From contig QWOP01000018.1 in the NCBI GenBank assembly GCA_003669605.1, forward strand, positions 1 to 64,000: a DNA stretch of 64,000 nt. Reading direction: 5' to 3'. Both the position numbers and the translations under genes were made by a program. Of this stretch, positions 26,863-34,413 are shown in pieces. The stretch's first letter is position 1, and every line of letters starts with the position of its first letter. The notes under the pieces are model-generated. The model had not been told where the DNA came from. It was given only the letters and a program-made list of their open reading frames with translations, and searched no databases. This DNA is from Planctomycetota bacterium (GTDB lineage Bacteria > Planctomycetota > Planctomycetia > Pirellulales > UBA1268).

Positions 26863-28956
26863 ATGCAGCGCGATTGGGGGACGAGTGTCGACGCGGTGTC
26901 GAGGTTGGCATCCCGGCTGCGGTCCGTGGCTGGGAATCTCTCCGGGGCACCGGGGGTGCTCGGGCTGGTGGTCATCCTCTTGGCGTGCCTGGCATGGCGA
27001 GTCGGTGCGGGCGGCTCGCAGGCCGATGCTGGCCCTCCGGCAGTCAGGGGACGCCCAGCAGCCGCACCACCGGCGGTCGGCAGTCGCGGCCCGCAGGCAC
27101 CCCAGGTCCCGGCGCCTCCTGTCGACAGGATCGCGGCGATGGTCAACGGCACTGAGATCCGTCAATCGCAGTTGGCCGCAGAATGCCTCGTCCGGCACGG
27201 AGCCGCCGTGCTCGAATCGCTCGTCAACAAGGCGATCATCGAGCAAGCCTGCCAGCGCCACGCGATCTCGATCACTCCCCAGGATGTCGATGCCGAGATC
27301 GATGCTATGGCCCGACGCTTCAACCTCCCCCGCGACAAGTGGATCGAACTCATCCAGCAGGAGCGGGGAGTGACATCCAAGCAGTATGCCGAGGAGATCG
27401 TGTGGCCGATGCTCGCCCTGCGACGACTCGCCCACGCCAGCATCGAGCCGACGGCAGAGCAGATCACAGAGGCCTTCGAGAATCAGTTCGGGCCGGCGGT
27501 GAAGGCGAGGATCATCGTCAGCCGTTCCCTGGCCGACGCCGAGCGCGTCCGCGGACAGGTTGTGACGGCGCCTGAGGAGTTTGGAGCTCTCGCCCGCCAA
27601 CACTCCGTCGATGTCGGCAGCGCCAGCGCCAACGGCTGGGTGCAACCAATCCGTCGGCACACCGGCGAGCCGCGTTTCGAGGCGGTGGTGTTTGGCCTCA
27701 ATCCTGGCGACATCTCGGGGGTGGTGCAGGTGGCGGATCAGTTCATCATCGTCAAATGCGAGGGGCACCTCCCGGCCGCGGATGTGAAGATCGAGGATGC
27801 CCGTCCCCGTCTGGCCGAGGAGATGCGCGAGCGGAAAAGCCGCGAGGCGTCATCGAGCCTGTTCCGTTCCCTCCAGGAGGCCTCCGCGGTCGAGAACATC
27901 CTCAATGATCCGACAAAAGCAATCGCGAGGCCAGACGTGGCGGCATTGGTCAACGGTGTGGCGATCAACACCGACTTGGTGCGCGAGACCTGCGTCGAAC
28001 GGCATGCCAACGACGTCCTGGAGATCCTTATCACCCGCGCCCTCCTCTCGCAGGCCCTCGTGAAGGACAGGATTCAGGTGTCGCAGGCGGACATCGACGC
28101 GGAGATCGCCCGCGGTGCCGAGGCGATGGGGTTCCGCAAGCCCGACGGCACGCCGGACACCGCCGCCTGGCTGGAACGGGTGACTCGCGATGACAAGGTC
28201 CCGCTGCAGCACTATCTGGAGGACATCGTCCGGCCCACGGTGTCGCTTAAAAAACTCGTTGGCAGGGTCCCCGTGTCGCAGGAGGATCTCGACAAGGCCT
28301 TCACGGCCACGTTTGGTCCCCGGGCCCGCTGCCGCGTCGTGATTCTCGACAACCAGCGCCGTGCCCAGGAGGTGTGGCAATTAGCAAGGGAGAAGCCATC
28401 CCCGGAACGCCTCGGAGACTTGGCGGAGAAGTACTCGGTGGATCCGACGACGAGGGCCCTTCGCGGCGAGGTTCCGCCGATCCAGCGATTCGGCGGCCAG
28501 CCCGCGCTGGAACGCGAGGTGTTCGCGCTCAAGCCCGGCGAACTTTCTGGCGTGGTGCAGATCGCCGACCGTTTCATGGTGATCTATTGCGAGGGATTCA
28601 CCGAACCGGCAGCCGTCCGCTTCGAGGAGGCCCGCGATGAACTCTACGTCGACATTGAGGACAAGAAACAACGGATCGAGATGGGGCGCTACTTCGCCCA
28701 CCTCCGCGAGGGGGCGGCGATCGACAACTATCTCGCCGGCACCAGCCAGACGCCTCAGTCCAAGTCAGGATCTCTGCCATCAGGACGACCGCAGGCACCG
28801 GCTGGTGCTGCCGGGCTGCCGCCGGAGACCCTCACCCGGGCGGAAGCCGAGGAGTTGCAGAAACCGCGGGCCGGCAGTCGTCGGGCGGTGGCTCCTCCCT
28901 CCGCTGATCAAGGGGTTCGCCCGGCCTCGCTTGAGGTACCGGTTCCGGCTCGTTGA
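26863..28956 (+). CDS. Membrane-anchored PPIase with two SurA/PpiC-like modules
   Basis: A 697-residue protein. A strong GGAGG lies 7 nt before ATG 26863. One N-terminal membrane segment (VLGLVVILLACLAW) is followed by a Pro/Ala-rich linker, then two copies of an N-terminal SurA-like helical region plus a parvulin-like domain. The paired starts are VNGTEIRQSQLAAECLVRHG and VNGVAINTDLVRETCVERH; the paired ends are FGLNPGDISGVVQVADQFIIVKCEG and FALKPGELSGVVQIADRFMVIYCEG. It probably folds exported or outer-membrane proteins. The duplicated layout is like SurA, but both modules keep the whole helical part. A Pro-rich tail ends it. Confidence 0.85.
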   Translation: MQRDWGTSVDAVSRLASRLRSVAGNLSGAPGVLGLVVILLACLAWRVGAGGSQADAGPPAVRGRPAAAPPAVGSRGPQAPQVPAPPVDRIAAMVNGTEIRQSQLAAECLVRHGAAVLESLVNKAIIEQACQRHAISITPQDVDAEIDAMARRFNLPRDKWIELIQQERGVTSKQYAEEIVWPMLALRRLAHASIEPTAEQITEAFENQFGPAVKARIIVSRSLADAERVRGQVVTAPEEFGALARQHSVDVGSASANGWVQPIRRHTGEPRFEAVVFGLNPGDISGVVQVADQFIIVKCEGHLPAADVKIEDARPRLAEEMRERKSREASSSLFRSLQEASAVENILNDPTKAIARPDVAALVNGVAINTDLVRETCVERHANDVLEILITRALLSQALVKDRIQVSQADIDAEIARGAEAMGFRKPDGTPDTAAWLERVTRDDKVPLQHYLEDIVRPTVSLKKLVGRVPVSQEDLDKAFTATFGPRARCRVVILDNQRRAQEVWQLAREKPSPERLGDLAEKYSVDPTTRALRGEVPPIQRFGGQPALEREVFALKPGELSGVVQIADRFMVIYCEGFTEPAAVRFEEARDELYVDIEDKKQRIEMGRYFAHLREGAAIDNYLAGTSQTPQSKSGSLPSGRPQAPAGAAGLPPETLTRAEAEELQKPRAGSRRAVAPPSADQGVRPASLEVPVPAR

Positions 28957-29040
28957 ACAGTCTGGAGGGCCCCTGAGTGGAGCCCGGCCGACAGCCCATG
29001 AACGAATCTTGAACGAAGTCATCGCTGGGCGGTTCTCCCT

Positions 29041-29109
29041 GGGAAAACACCTGTTTTCTCCAGTGCTGCCAGCTCGTGCAATTCGCTCCGGCAGTTCACC
29101 CACAGGCTG
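29041..29109. repeat. Interspersed repeat, copy B
   Basis: The same element as 7848-7926, lacking the 12-bp hairpin insert. It shares GGAAAACA, TTCTC-AGTGCTGC, TGCAA-TCG, TCCGGCAGT and CCACAG. It lies between two convergent genes (stops at 28956 and 29179). On the minus strand the core encodes LPERIARAGSTGENRCF, against LPERVARSG in copy A, with GAA/GAG and AGA/CGA as silent changes. That could mean a short coding region or just a conserved nucleic acid element. Confidence 0.6.
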
Positions 29110-29133
29110 CTCGCAAAGCCCCCACAGCCCACT

Positions 29134-29172
29134 GGTTCCAAGCCGCGCCAGTCGCGGGCACGGCTTGGAACC
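29134..29172. other. 12-bp perfect stem-loop between convergent genes
   Basis: GGTTCCAAGCCG pairs fully with CGGCTTGGAACC around a 15-nt loop, 6 bp past the sigma gene stop. No T-run follows on either strand, so it may protect mRNA 3' ends or act as a weak terminator. Confidence 0.6.
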
Positions 29173-29178
29173 TAAGGA

Positions 29179-30762
29179 TCATTCCAGTTCCGGAAGCACC
29201 GCTTCAGCGGCGGCCGCGACGCGAAGCTTTTCCAGCGCCTTGGCCTCGATTTGGCGGACGCGTTCTTTGGTCACTCCCAGCGCCGTGCCCACTTCCTTGA
29301 GTGTTTGCGGCTCCTGGCCGTGATCGAGACCGTAGCGGCGGATGATGATCGTCTGCTCGCGGGAATCGAGCCGGTCGAGGAAGCGGCCGACCTGCTGCAG
29401 CCGGTCACTCTCCGCCATTCGCAACTGGATTTCGTCCCCGCGCTTGTCGGCAGCCGACTGCAGCAAATCCATGTCGGCGGCACGGAACCGATCCCGACGG
29501 CGGTGCTCGTCGGGGATGGTGCGGGCGAAGTTCTTCATGATCGCCCAAGAGGCATAGGTGCTGAACTTGTTGCCGCGGGCGTAATCGAACTTCTCCACGG
29601 CACGGATCAACGACATGTTTCCGTCACTGACCAAGTCGAAGAAACTGTCGCCCGGTGACACCCGCCGCTTGGCGATCGAAACCACCAGTCGGAGGTTTGA
29701 ACGCACGAGCCTGTTCTTGAGGGCGACGATCTGCTCATAGATACCGTCGATCTGGTCCATCAATCGCGTGCTGGGCTTCTCCGAGTCGAGTTGTTCCCGC
29801 AACTTCGTCGCCTTGTACTTGAGGAAGTTGAACTTGCGGAACAGCCACACCTCCTGCTCGCGGGTGAGGAGAGGGACTTCATAGAGGCTGGCAAGGTACG
29901 CGGGCAGGCCGGTCGGTCGCCGGGCACGCTTGGCGTCATCGGTGCCGGGGAACGGCTGATCGACGACATCCTCCGCAGTGCGGCGGTCGAACAGCGCGTT
30001 GGGGATGTAGTCCAGCGGCAACTGCAAGGTGTGTTCCGCACGCTGGGCAAGGATCACCCTGTAGATGCTCGCCTTCGAGCGGTGATAGCGGCGGGCGATG
30101 GAGTCGACGTCATCGCCCCGTGAGTAGAGTTGGAAAATCCGAGCGCAGGTCTCGGGCCGCAGGCGACCGTCTGCAGCAGGAAACACCTCGGCGCCGAGGT
30201 GTTCCTGATCGTGGTGCTTGATCGTGTAACGGATCGTCTCGACGCTGCGGTTGAGTCGCTTGGCGATCCGTCGGTGGACATCCGCAGGACAGGCGCCGGC
30301 GGTGGCCAGGCGACGAGCCCAGTGGATGATCTTGCCGTGCTCCTCGGCGGAAAGTTGGCTGAATCGACTGCCGCGTTCGACACGCAGAGGATTGGACGAC
30401 ACAAACTGCTCCACCACGCTGAGCAGGAATCCCACCCTCTTGCGGCCGCCGATGTCATGACGCTGCGCCACCAGTCCATGGGCGCGCCACCGCGAGATGG
30501 TTTTGGTGGAGACGTGAAACCGACTCGCGAGATCCTCGATCGACAGTACCTCGTCGCCGCCTGCCGGCGGCGACCCGGTGGAGCCGTGCACAACCTGACC
30601 GCTGGCCAAGGCCATCAACTGCGACTCGGCGAGGAGATGCGACGGCCCGACGACCGACGGCATGACCTGGGACGAGTGCTGGCCGTGAGGCTTGAGGGGC
30701 TCGAAATCGATCTGATCTTCAGTGAACAATTGCACGACGGGACCTGAATAATTGGAACGCAT
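29179..30762 (-). CDS. Sigma-70 family sigma factor with N-terminal HTH domains
   Basis: A 527-residue protein with AGGAGG 6 nt before its ATG. The N-terminal part has a MerR/excisionase-like HTH (LSIEDLASRFHVSTKTISRWR, about 78-98). Two more helix-turn-helix-like stretches follow (RRIAKRLNRSVETIRY and DSIARRYHRSKASIYRVIL). Region 2 then appears (SNLRLVVSIAKRRVSPGDSFFDLVSDG, YARGNKFSTYASWAIMKNF), and region 4 closes the protein (LGVTKERVRQIEAKALEKLR). Sigma factors with added HTH domains are known in planctomycetes. It is unlikely to be the housekeeping RpoD, because region 1.2 is not clear. Its target promoters are unknown. Confidence 0.88.
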   Translation of the reverse strand: MRSNYSGPVVQLFTEDQIDFEPLKPHGQHSSQVMPSVVGPSHLLAESQLMALASGQVVHGSTGSPPAGGDEVLSIEDLASRFHVSTKTISRWRAHGLVAQRHDIGGRKRVGFLLSVVEQFVSSNPLRVERGSRFSQLSAEEHGKIIHWARRLATAGACPADVHRRIAKRLNRSVETIRYTIKHHDQEHLGAEVFPAADGRLRPETCARIFQLYSRGDDVDSIARRYHRSKASIYRVILAQRAEHTLQLPLDYIPNALFDRRTAEDVVDQPFPGTDDAKRARRPTGLPAYLASLYEVPLLTREQEVWLFRKFNFLKYKATKLREQLDSEKPSTRLMDQIDGIYEQIVALKNRLVRSNLRLVVSIAKRRVSPGDSFFDLVSDGNMSLIRAVEKFDYARGNKFSTYASWAIMKNFARTIPDEHRRRDRFRAADMDLLQSAADKRGDEIQLRMAESDRLQQVGRFLDRLDSREQTIIIRRYGLDHGQEPQTLKEVGTALGVTKERVRQIEAKALEKLRVAAAAEAVLPELE

Positions 30763-30778
30763 TGCAGTCCTCCTCTGG

Positions 30779-30893
30779 CCGGCAATCCATTGCCGGTCGT
30801 GTGGTTGATCGAAGAACCGATTGCGGGCGACCCCTGACCTCGCCCGCAGCCGATAGTCTTCGAGACGATGTTCAGACTGGGTATTCCACCCAG
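30779..30893 (-). promoter_or_regulatory. Three hairpins in the leader of the sigma gene
   Basis: Upstream of the sigma start (30762) lie three inverted repeats: CCGGCAAT/ATTGCCGG (30779-30796), GCGGGCGA/TCGCCCGC (30823-30847, 9-nt loop) and CTGGGT/ACCCAG (30877-30893, 5-nt loop). They may structure the mRNA leader or be operator sites. No promoter was fixed. Confidence 0.4.
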
Positions 30894-31479
30894 ACAGTGT
30901 TTCAAGCCGAACGCCGAACTGGCAACACGCTGGTGCCGACAGCAGGCGATCGTGATGGCGAACCGGATCCGAAATGCTGCCAAGGGGGAGCCGTGTATCC
31001 AGCCAGCGGTGCTGGCCTGCGTTCCCCGATGTGGTTGAGCTCGGCGGCGATCCTTGCCCCGTGGTCGTCTCCGTGCCGCCGGATTTATACGGCCGAGGAG
31101 GACAAATGTTCTCCGCACCCGGCGTCGATCCGGGAATTCTCTGCGAGACGCCCTCCAGAGCCCCTTATCGCCGGCTGTTTTTTCAAGCGCAATCGATTCA
31201 TTGGCAATGACTTGCGTTGCAGGCATGCCAACTCCATTCGCCCCGGCCAGCGACATGCAGGAACCAAGAGTCTTATCCGACTGGGGGGAATAGAGAGGGA
31301 GACACCTGGTAAGTGGCCCTCAAAATGGGTCGCTGGCCGTGGGCTCGAGAGGCATTCTCAGAGCGTCGCCACCTGCCCGGAGGACCCTCCGTGATTGGCC
31401 TGGGAGTGTTGGGAGGCCCTGGCAAGATGTGCCATGGCGAGCCAAAAACAGCCTGACAGTCCCAGTGCGATAAGGTGGC
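30894..31479. other. Intergenic region without a recognised gene
   Basis: Apart from the small ORF at 31106 I see no gene here. Several short frames exist but none has family-like sequence. It may carry the sigma promoter and unannotated RNA. Confidence 0.4.
31106..31210 (+). CDS. Candidate 34-residue small protein
   Basis: ATG 31106 follows AGGAGG by 4 nt, and TTTATAC lies just upstream. It encodes MFSAPGVDPGILC... and ends IHWQ. No family is known and the codon pattern is not decisive. It may be a chance reading frame. Confidence 0.2.
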   Translation: MFSAPGVDPGILCETPSRAPYRRLFFQAQSIHWQ

Positions 31480-31509
31480 TTGACGCGGTAGGGCACCGCT
31501 TGGAATACT
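31480..31509 (+). promoter_or_regulatory. infC: Candidate promoter for the infC operon
   Basis: TTGACG (31480-31485) is 18 bp from AATACT (31504-31509), which leaves a leader of about 130 nt. The leader holds small hairpins such as CGCCC-TTGA-GGGCG near 31550. Confidence 0.45.
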
Positions 31510-31648
31510 AGGGGACTTTTCCCAGGAACACTGCCGCCCTTGAGGGCGTAGCAGCCCGTTTTGCCGTGCCGCTCGTGGGCTCATAGCCCTCGTGCGTCCC
31601 GTCCGGACTGCATTGGTGCCGGGACTCCCGATTCCGGGGACATGAGCC

Positions 31649-32149
31649 ATCGAGAAACAGCACCGTATTAACGAGCAGATCCGGATCACTCCGATCCGGG
31701 TGATTTCGGCCGAGGGTGCCCAACTTGGCATTATCCCCACCGAGGAGGCGTTGTCCCGTGCCCGTGAGGCCGGACTCGACTTGGTGGAGGTGGCTCCCAA
31801 TGAGAAGCCGCCGGTTTGCCGGATCATGGATTTCGGGAAATTCAAGTATCAGCAAAAGAAGAAACTGCACAAAACACACGTCCATCAGACCAAACTCAAG
31901 GAGATCAGGCTCCGTCCAAAGACTGGCGATCACGACATCGAATTCAAGGTCAACCAAGCCCGTGGCTTTCTCCAGCACAAGGACAAGGTGATCGTGTCGG
32001 TGGTCTTTCGGGGACGCGAATTGGCCCATATCGACGAGGGACAGCGGGTGATGCGGAATATCCTCGAACAACTCGATGCGGTGGGGAAAGTCGACGCACC
32101 GCCGCAGCAGATGGGGAAACGCCTTGTGTGCACGCTCTCGCCGAAGTGA
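31649..32149 (+). CDS. infC: Translation initiation factor IF-3 (apparent AUC start)
   Basis: IF-3 binds the 30S subunit and checks start codons. Conserved parts are [42 protein letters not shown] and [18 protein letters not shown]. In frame upstream of the conserved RINEQIR there is no ATG, GTG or TTG before the stop at 31643. The first usable codon is ATC 31649, 8 nt after GGGGA (31636-31640), which gives [12 protein letters not shown]-3 genes of many bacteria start with AUU or AUC for self-control, so this is expected biology. The only standard start, GTG 31700, would delete 17 conserved residues. The product is 166 residues. Confidence 0.9.
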   Translation: MEKQHRINEQIRITPIRVISAEGAQLGIIPTEEALSRAREAGLDLVEVAPNEKPPVCRIMDFGKFKYQQKKKLHKTHVHQTKLKEIRLRPKTGDHDIEFKVNQARGFLQHKDKVIVSVVFRGRELAHIDEGQRVMRNILEQLDAVGKVDAPPQQMGKRLVCTLSPK

Positions 32150-32361
32150 CCCCAAGTGACGCATCCAACTCTGAGTGAGGCTTGACCACTAGGTGACGTT
32201 TTAGGGCGATTGTGCCGATCCCAGATGTGCAGCCTGGCTCCGTTTTCCAGTCCGATTCATCCCCGCCGGTGTGGTCCCGCTCTCCTGTCCATTCCTCCCC
32301 GTCGCTGTCCTCAATTCACTCCACTCCCAGCCCGTATCCGCGATCTTTAAGGAGCCTCCTC

Positions 32362-32565
32362 GTGCCAAAGCAGAAGACCCACAAGGGCGTGAAGAAGCGT
32401 TTTCGCCTCACCGCCACCGGCAAGGTGAAGCACCGCCGGGCCGGAACGAGCCATCTCCAGGTTCGCGTTTCCTCAAAGCGGAAGCGGAATCTGCGTGGGA
32501 CTGGGGTGCTGGCATCGGTCGACACGCCGAAGATTGCTGCTGCCCTCGGGAAGTACAGTTATTAG
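32362..32565 (+). CDS. rpmI: 50S ribosomal protein L35
   Basis: The start is GTG 32362, with AAGGAG 7 nt upstream. The 67-residue product begins MPKQKTHKGVKKRFRLTATGKVK and is rich in Lys and Arg, as L35 is. The order infC-rpmI-rplT is the usual one. A longer frame from 32212 has no family match. Confidence 0.95.
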   Translation: MPKQKTHKGVKKRFRLTATGKVKHRRAGTSHLQVRVSSKRKRNLRGTGVLASVDTPKIAAALGKYSY

Positions 32566-32927
32566 TCGATGTCGGCTCGGGGGTGTGGCCCTGTCACCCC
32601 ATCCTCTGCGGCAGCGGCTGAGGATGGCTGTCGATGAGGGTTTGGTGGCAAAGATTGGGCTGAATTACCTCGGCCCTTGCAATCCTGGGCCAGTGCGGGA
32701 CGATATTGGGCCCGGAATCAACGTCCTGTCCGGTTTCGTCTCCAGTTTTGCTTGGGACCTGTCCGGCGCTGCCGCTGGGTTTGTTGTGTCTGGTCCTGTT
32801 GTGTCGGGGTCTGTTGTGTTCGGTGTGTTGTTGTTTTGCCTGCTGTGCTCTTTTGCGGTCGGAAGTATCGCGGTTTGACCGGTAGGTTCGTTCGGTTCAC
32901 GTTCGTTGTCATTGAAAGACCAGTGCC
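32566..32927 (+). other. 362-nt G/T-rich spacer between rpmI and rplT
   Basis: These genes usually lie tens of bp apart. This spacer has a C-poor, G/T-rich block (about 32776-32870) with repeated TGTTGTGT motifs, then GTTCGTTCGGTTCACGTTCG at 32887-32906. No gene is seen. It could be a leader where L20 controls its own translation, or a repeat-derived insertion. Confidence 0.55.
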
Positions 32928-33305
32928 ATGCGTACCAAGAGCGTCGTTCCCCGCCTCCGAGCCAAGAAGCGGTTGTTCAAGCGGGTCAAGGGCTTCGTGG
33001 GTGGCCGTCGCCGCCTGCTGCGGACCGCCAAGGAAACGATCATTCGTGCTGGCGTCTACGCCCGCCGGGACCGGCGGCGCAAGAAGCGTGACTTCCGCCG
33101 CCTGTGGATCATCCGCCTCAACGCCGCTGCCCGTGAGCGGGGCCTCCGTTACAGCCAGTTCATCGCCGGTCTGGTCAAGATCGGGTGCGAACTCGACCGT
33201 CGGACGCTTTCCGAGATGGCTGTCCTCGATCCCACCAGCTTCGACGCCATCACCGAGCAGGTGCGTGCGGCGCTTGGTGTCCCGGCTCCTGCCGGGGCTG
33301 CCTGA
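32928..33305 (+). CDS. rplT: 50S ribosomal protein L20
   Basis: A 125-residue basic protein needed for early 23S rRNA assembly. The N-terminal [22 protein letters not shown] and [20 protein letters not shown] match L20 well. The last 10 residues ([11 protein letters not shown]) extend past the usual end. In several bacteria L20 represses its own operon by binding the mRNA leader. Confidence 0.95.
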   Translation: MRTKSVVPRLRAKKRLFKRVKGFVGGRRRLLRTAKETIIRAGVYARRDRRRKKRDFRRLWIIRLNAAARERGLRYSQFIAGLVKIGCELDRRTLSEMAVLDPTSFDAITEQVRAALGVPAPAGAA

Positions 33306-33331
33306 GTCGCCCCCACGCCCGAGGCACAGCC

Positions 33332-34345
33332 GTGGCCACTGTGTCGCTTGAATCGTTCTGCAGCGAGATCGAACGCTGCCGCGTTGAAGCGCTCTGTGCG
33401 CTGGAGACAGCTGCAGCCGAGGAGCATTTGGAGCGGGCGAGGGTCGAATTCGCTGGGGCCCGTAGCGGTCGTTTGAAGTCGATTCAGAAGCAACTCGGGG
33501 CCCTCGAAGCCGCCGATCGACCCGCTGGCGGGCGTCACTTCAACGAGTTGAAGACCGCCATCACGGCTGCCCTTGAGGCGGCGCAGACGAGGCTCGCGCG
33601 AGTCGCGGCTGCTGCTGACGCCATCGACGTCACCCTTCCCGGCCAGCCTTTCCGGATCGGTCACGTTCACCCGATCACGCAGACAATCCGCCGCGTTCAG
33701 GAGATCATGTCGCGGCTTGGGTTCGAGAGCGTGGATGGCCCGGAAGTCGAGGATCAGTGGCATAACTTTGAGGCGCTGGCGATCGGTGCCGAGCATCCTG
33801 CCCGTGACCCGCTCGACAATTTCTATCTCGCGGTCGCGCATGGGGCTGATCCACTGCTGCTCCGATCGCAGACCAGCACGGTGCAGATCCGCATCATGGA
33901 ACAGCGGAAGCCACCGCTGCGGATCGTGTCGCTCGGGCGTGTCTACCGTCCCGACACCGCCGATGCCACGCACTATCCGATGTTCCACCAAGTGGAGGGC
34001 CTGCTCGTCGAGCCGGGGGCGACGATGGCCGATCTCAAGGGGGTTCTGCGGTTCCTCGCCTCGAGTTTTCTCGGCGGGGATGTGCACGTCCGCTTCCGGC
34101 CGTCGTTCTTCCCGTTCACCGAACCGAGCGTCGAGTTTGACATGGAATGGGGAGGCCGGTGGGTGGAGATGGGAGGGGCTGGGATGGTCGATCCCGCCGT
34201 CCTGGCGGCCGTGGGCTATGACCCGGCGACTGTCTCCGGCTTCGCGTTCGGTCTTGGCGTGGAGCGGATCGCGGCAAGGCGGTATGGGGTCGCTGACATC
34301 CGTGACTTCTACCGCAACGATGTTCGGTTCCTCCAGCAGTTCTAG
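33332..34345 (+). CDS. pheS: Phenylalanyl-tRNA synthetase alpha subunit
   Basis: The start is GTG 33332, with GAGG 7 nt upstream, giving 337 residues. The N-terminal coiled-coil arm is followed by the class II core: [45 protein letters not shown] and the motif 3 segment [12 protein letters not shown]. It makes the alpha2beta2 enzyme with pheT, 68 bp downstream. Confidence 0.95.
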   Translation: MATVSLESFCSEIERCRVEALCALETAAAEEHLERARVEFAGARSGRLKSIQKQLGALEAADRPAGGRHFNELKTAITAALEAAQTRLARVAAAADAIDVTLPGQPFRIGHVHPITQTIRRVQEIMSRLGFESVDGPEVEDQWHNFEALAIGAEHPARDPLDNFYLAVAHGADPLLLRSQTSTVQIRIMEQRKPPLRIVSLGRVYRPDTADATHYPMFHQVEGLLVEPGATMADLKGVLRFLASSFLGGDVHVRFRPSFFPFTEPSVEFDMEWGGRWVEMGGAGMVDPAVLAAVGYDPATVSGFAFGLGVERIAARRYGVADIRDFYRNDVRFLQQF

Positions 34346-34413
34346 TTCACCGCCGGTCGAGCCTCGGACCCGCTCGCGGGTCGGGGACGACGGTCACCCG
34401 CGGCAGACCCCAC

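Noticed and set aside
31642-31671. ATG at 31642 as the infC start
   Set aside because: It is in another frame and meets TAA after nine codons.
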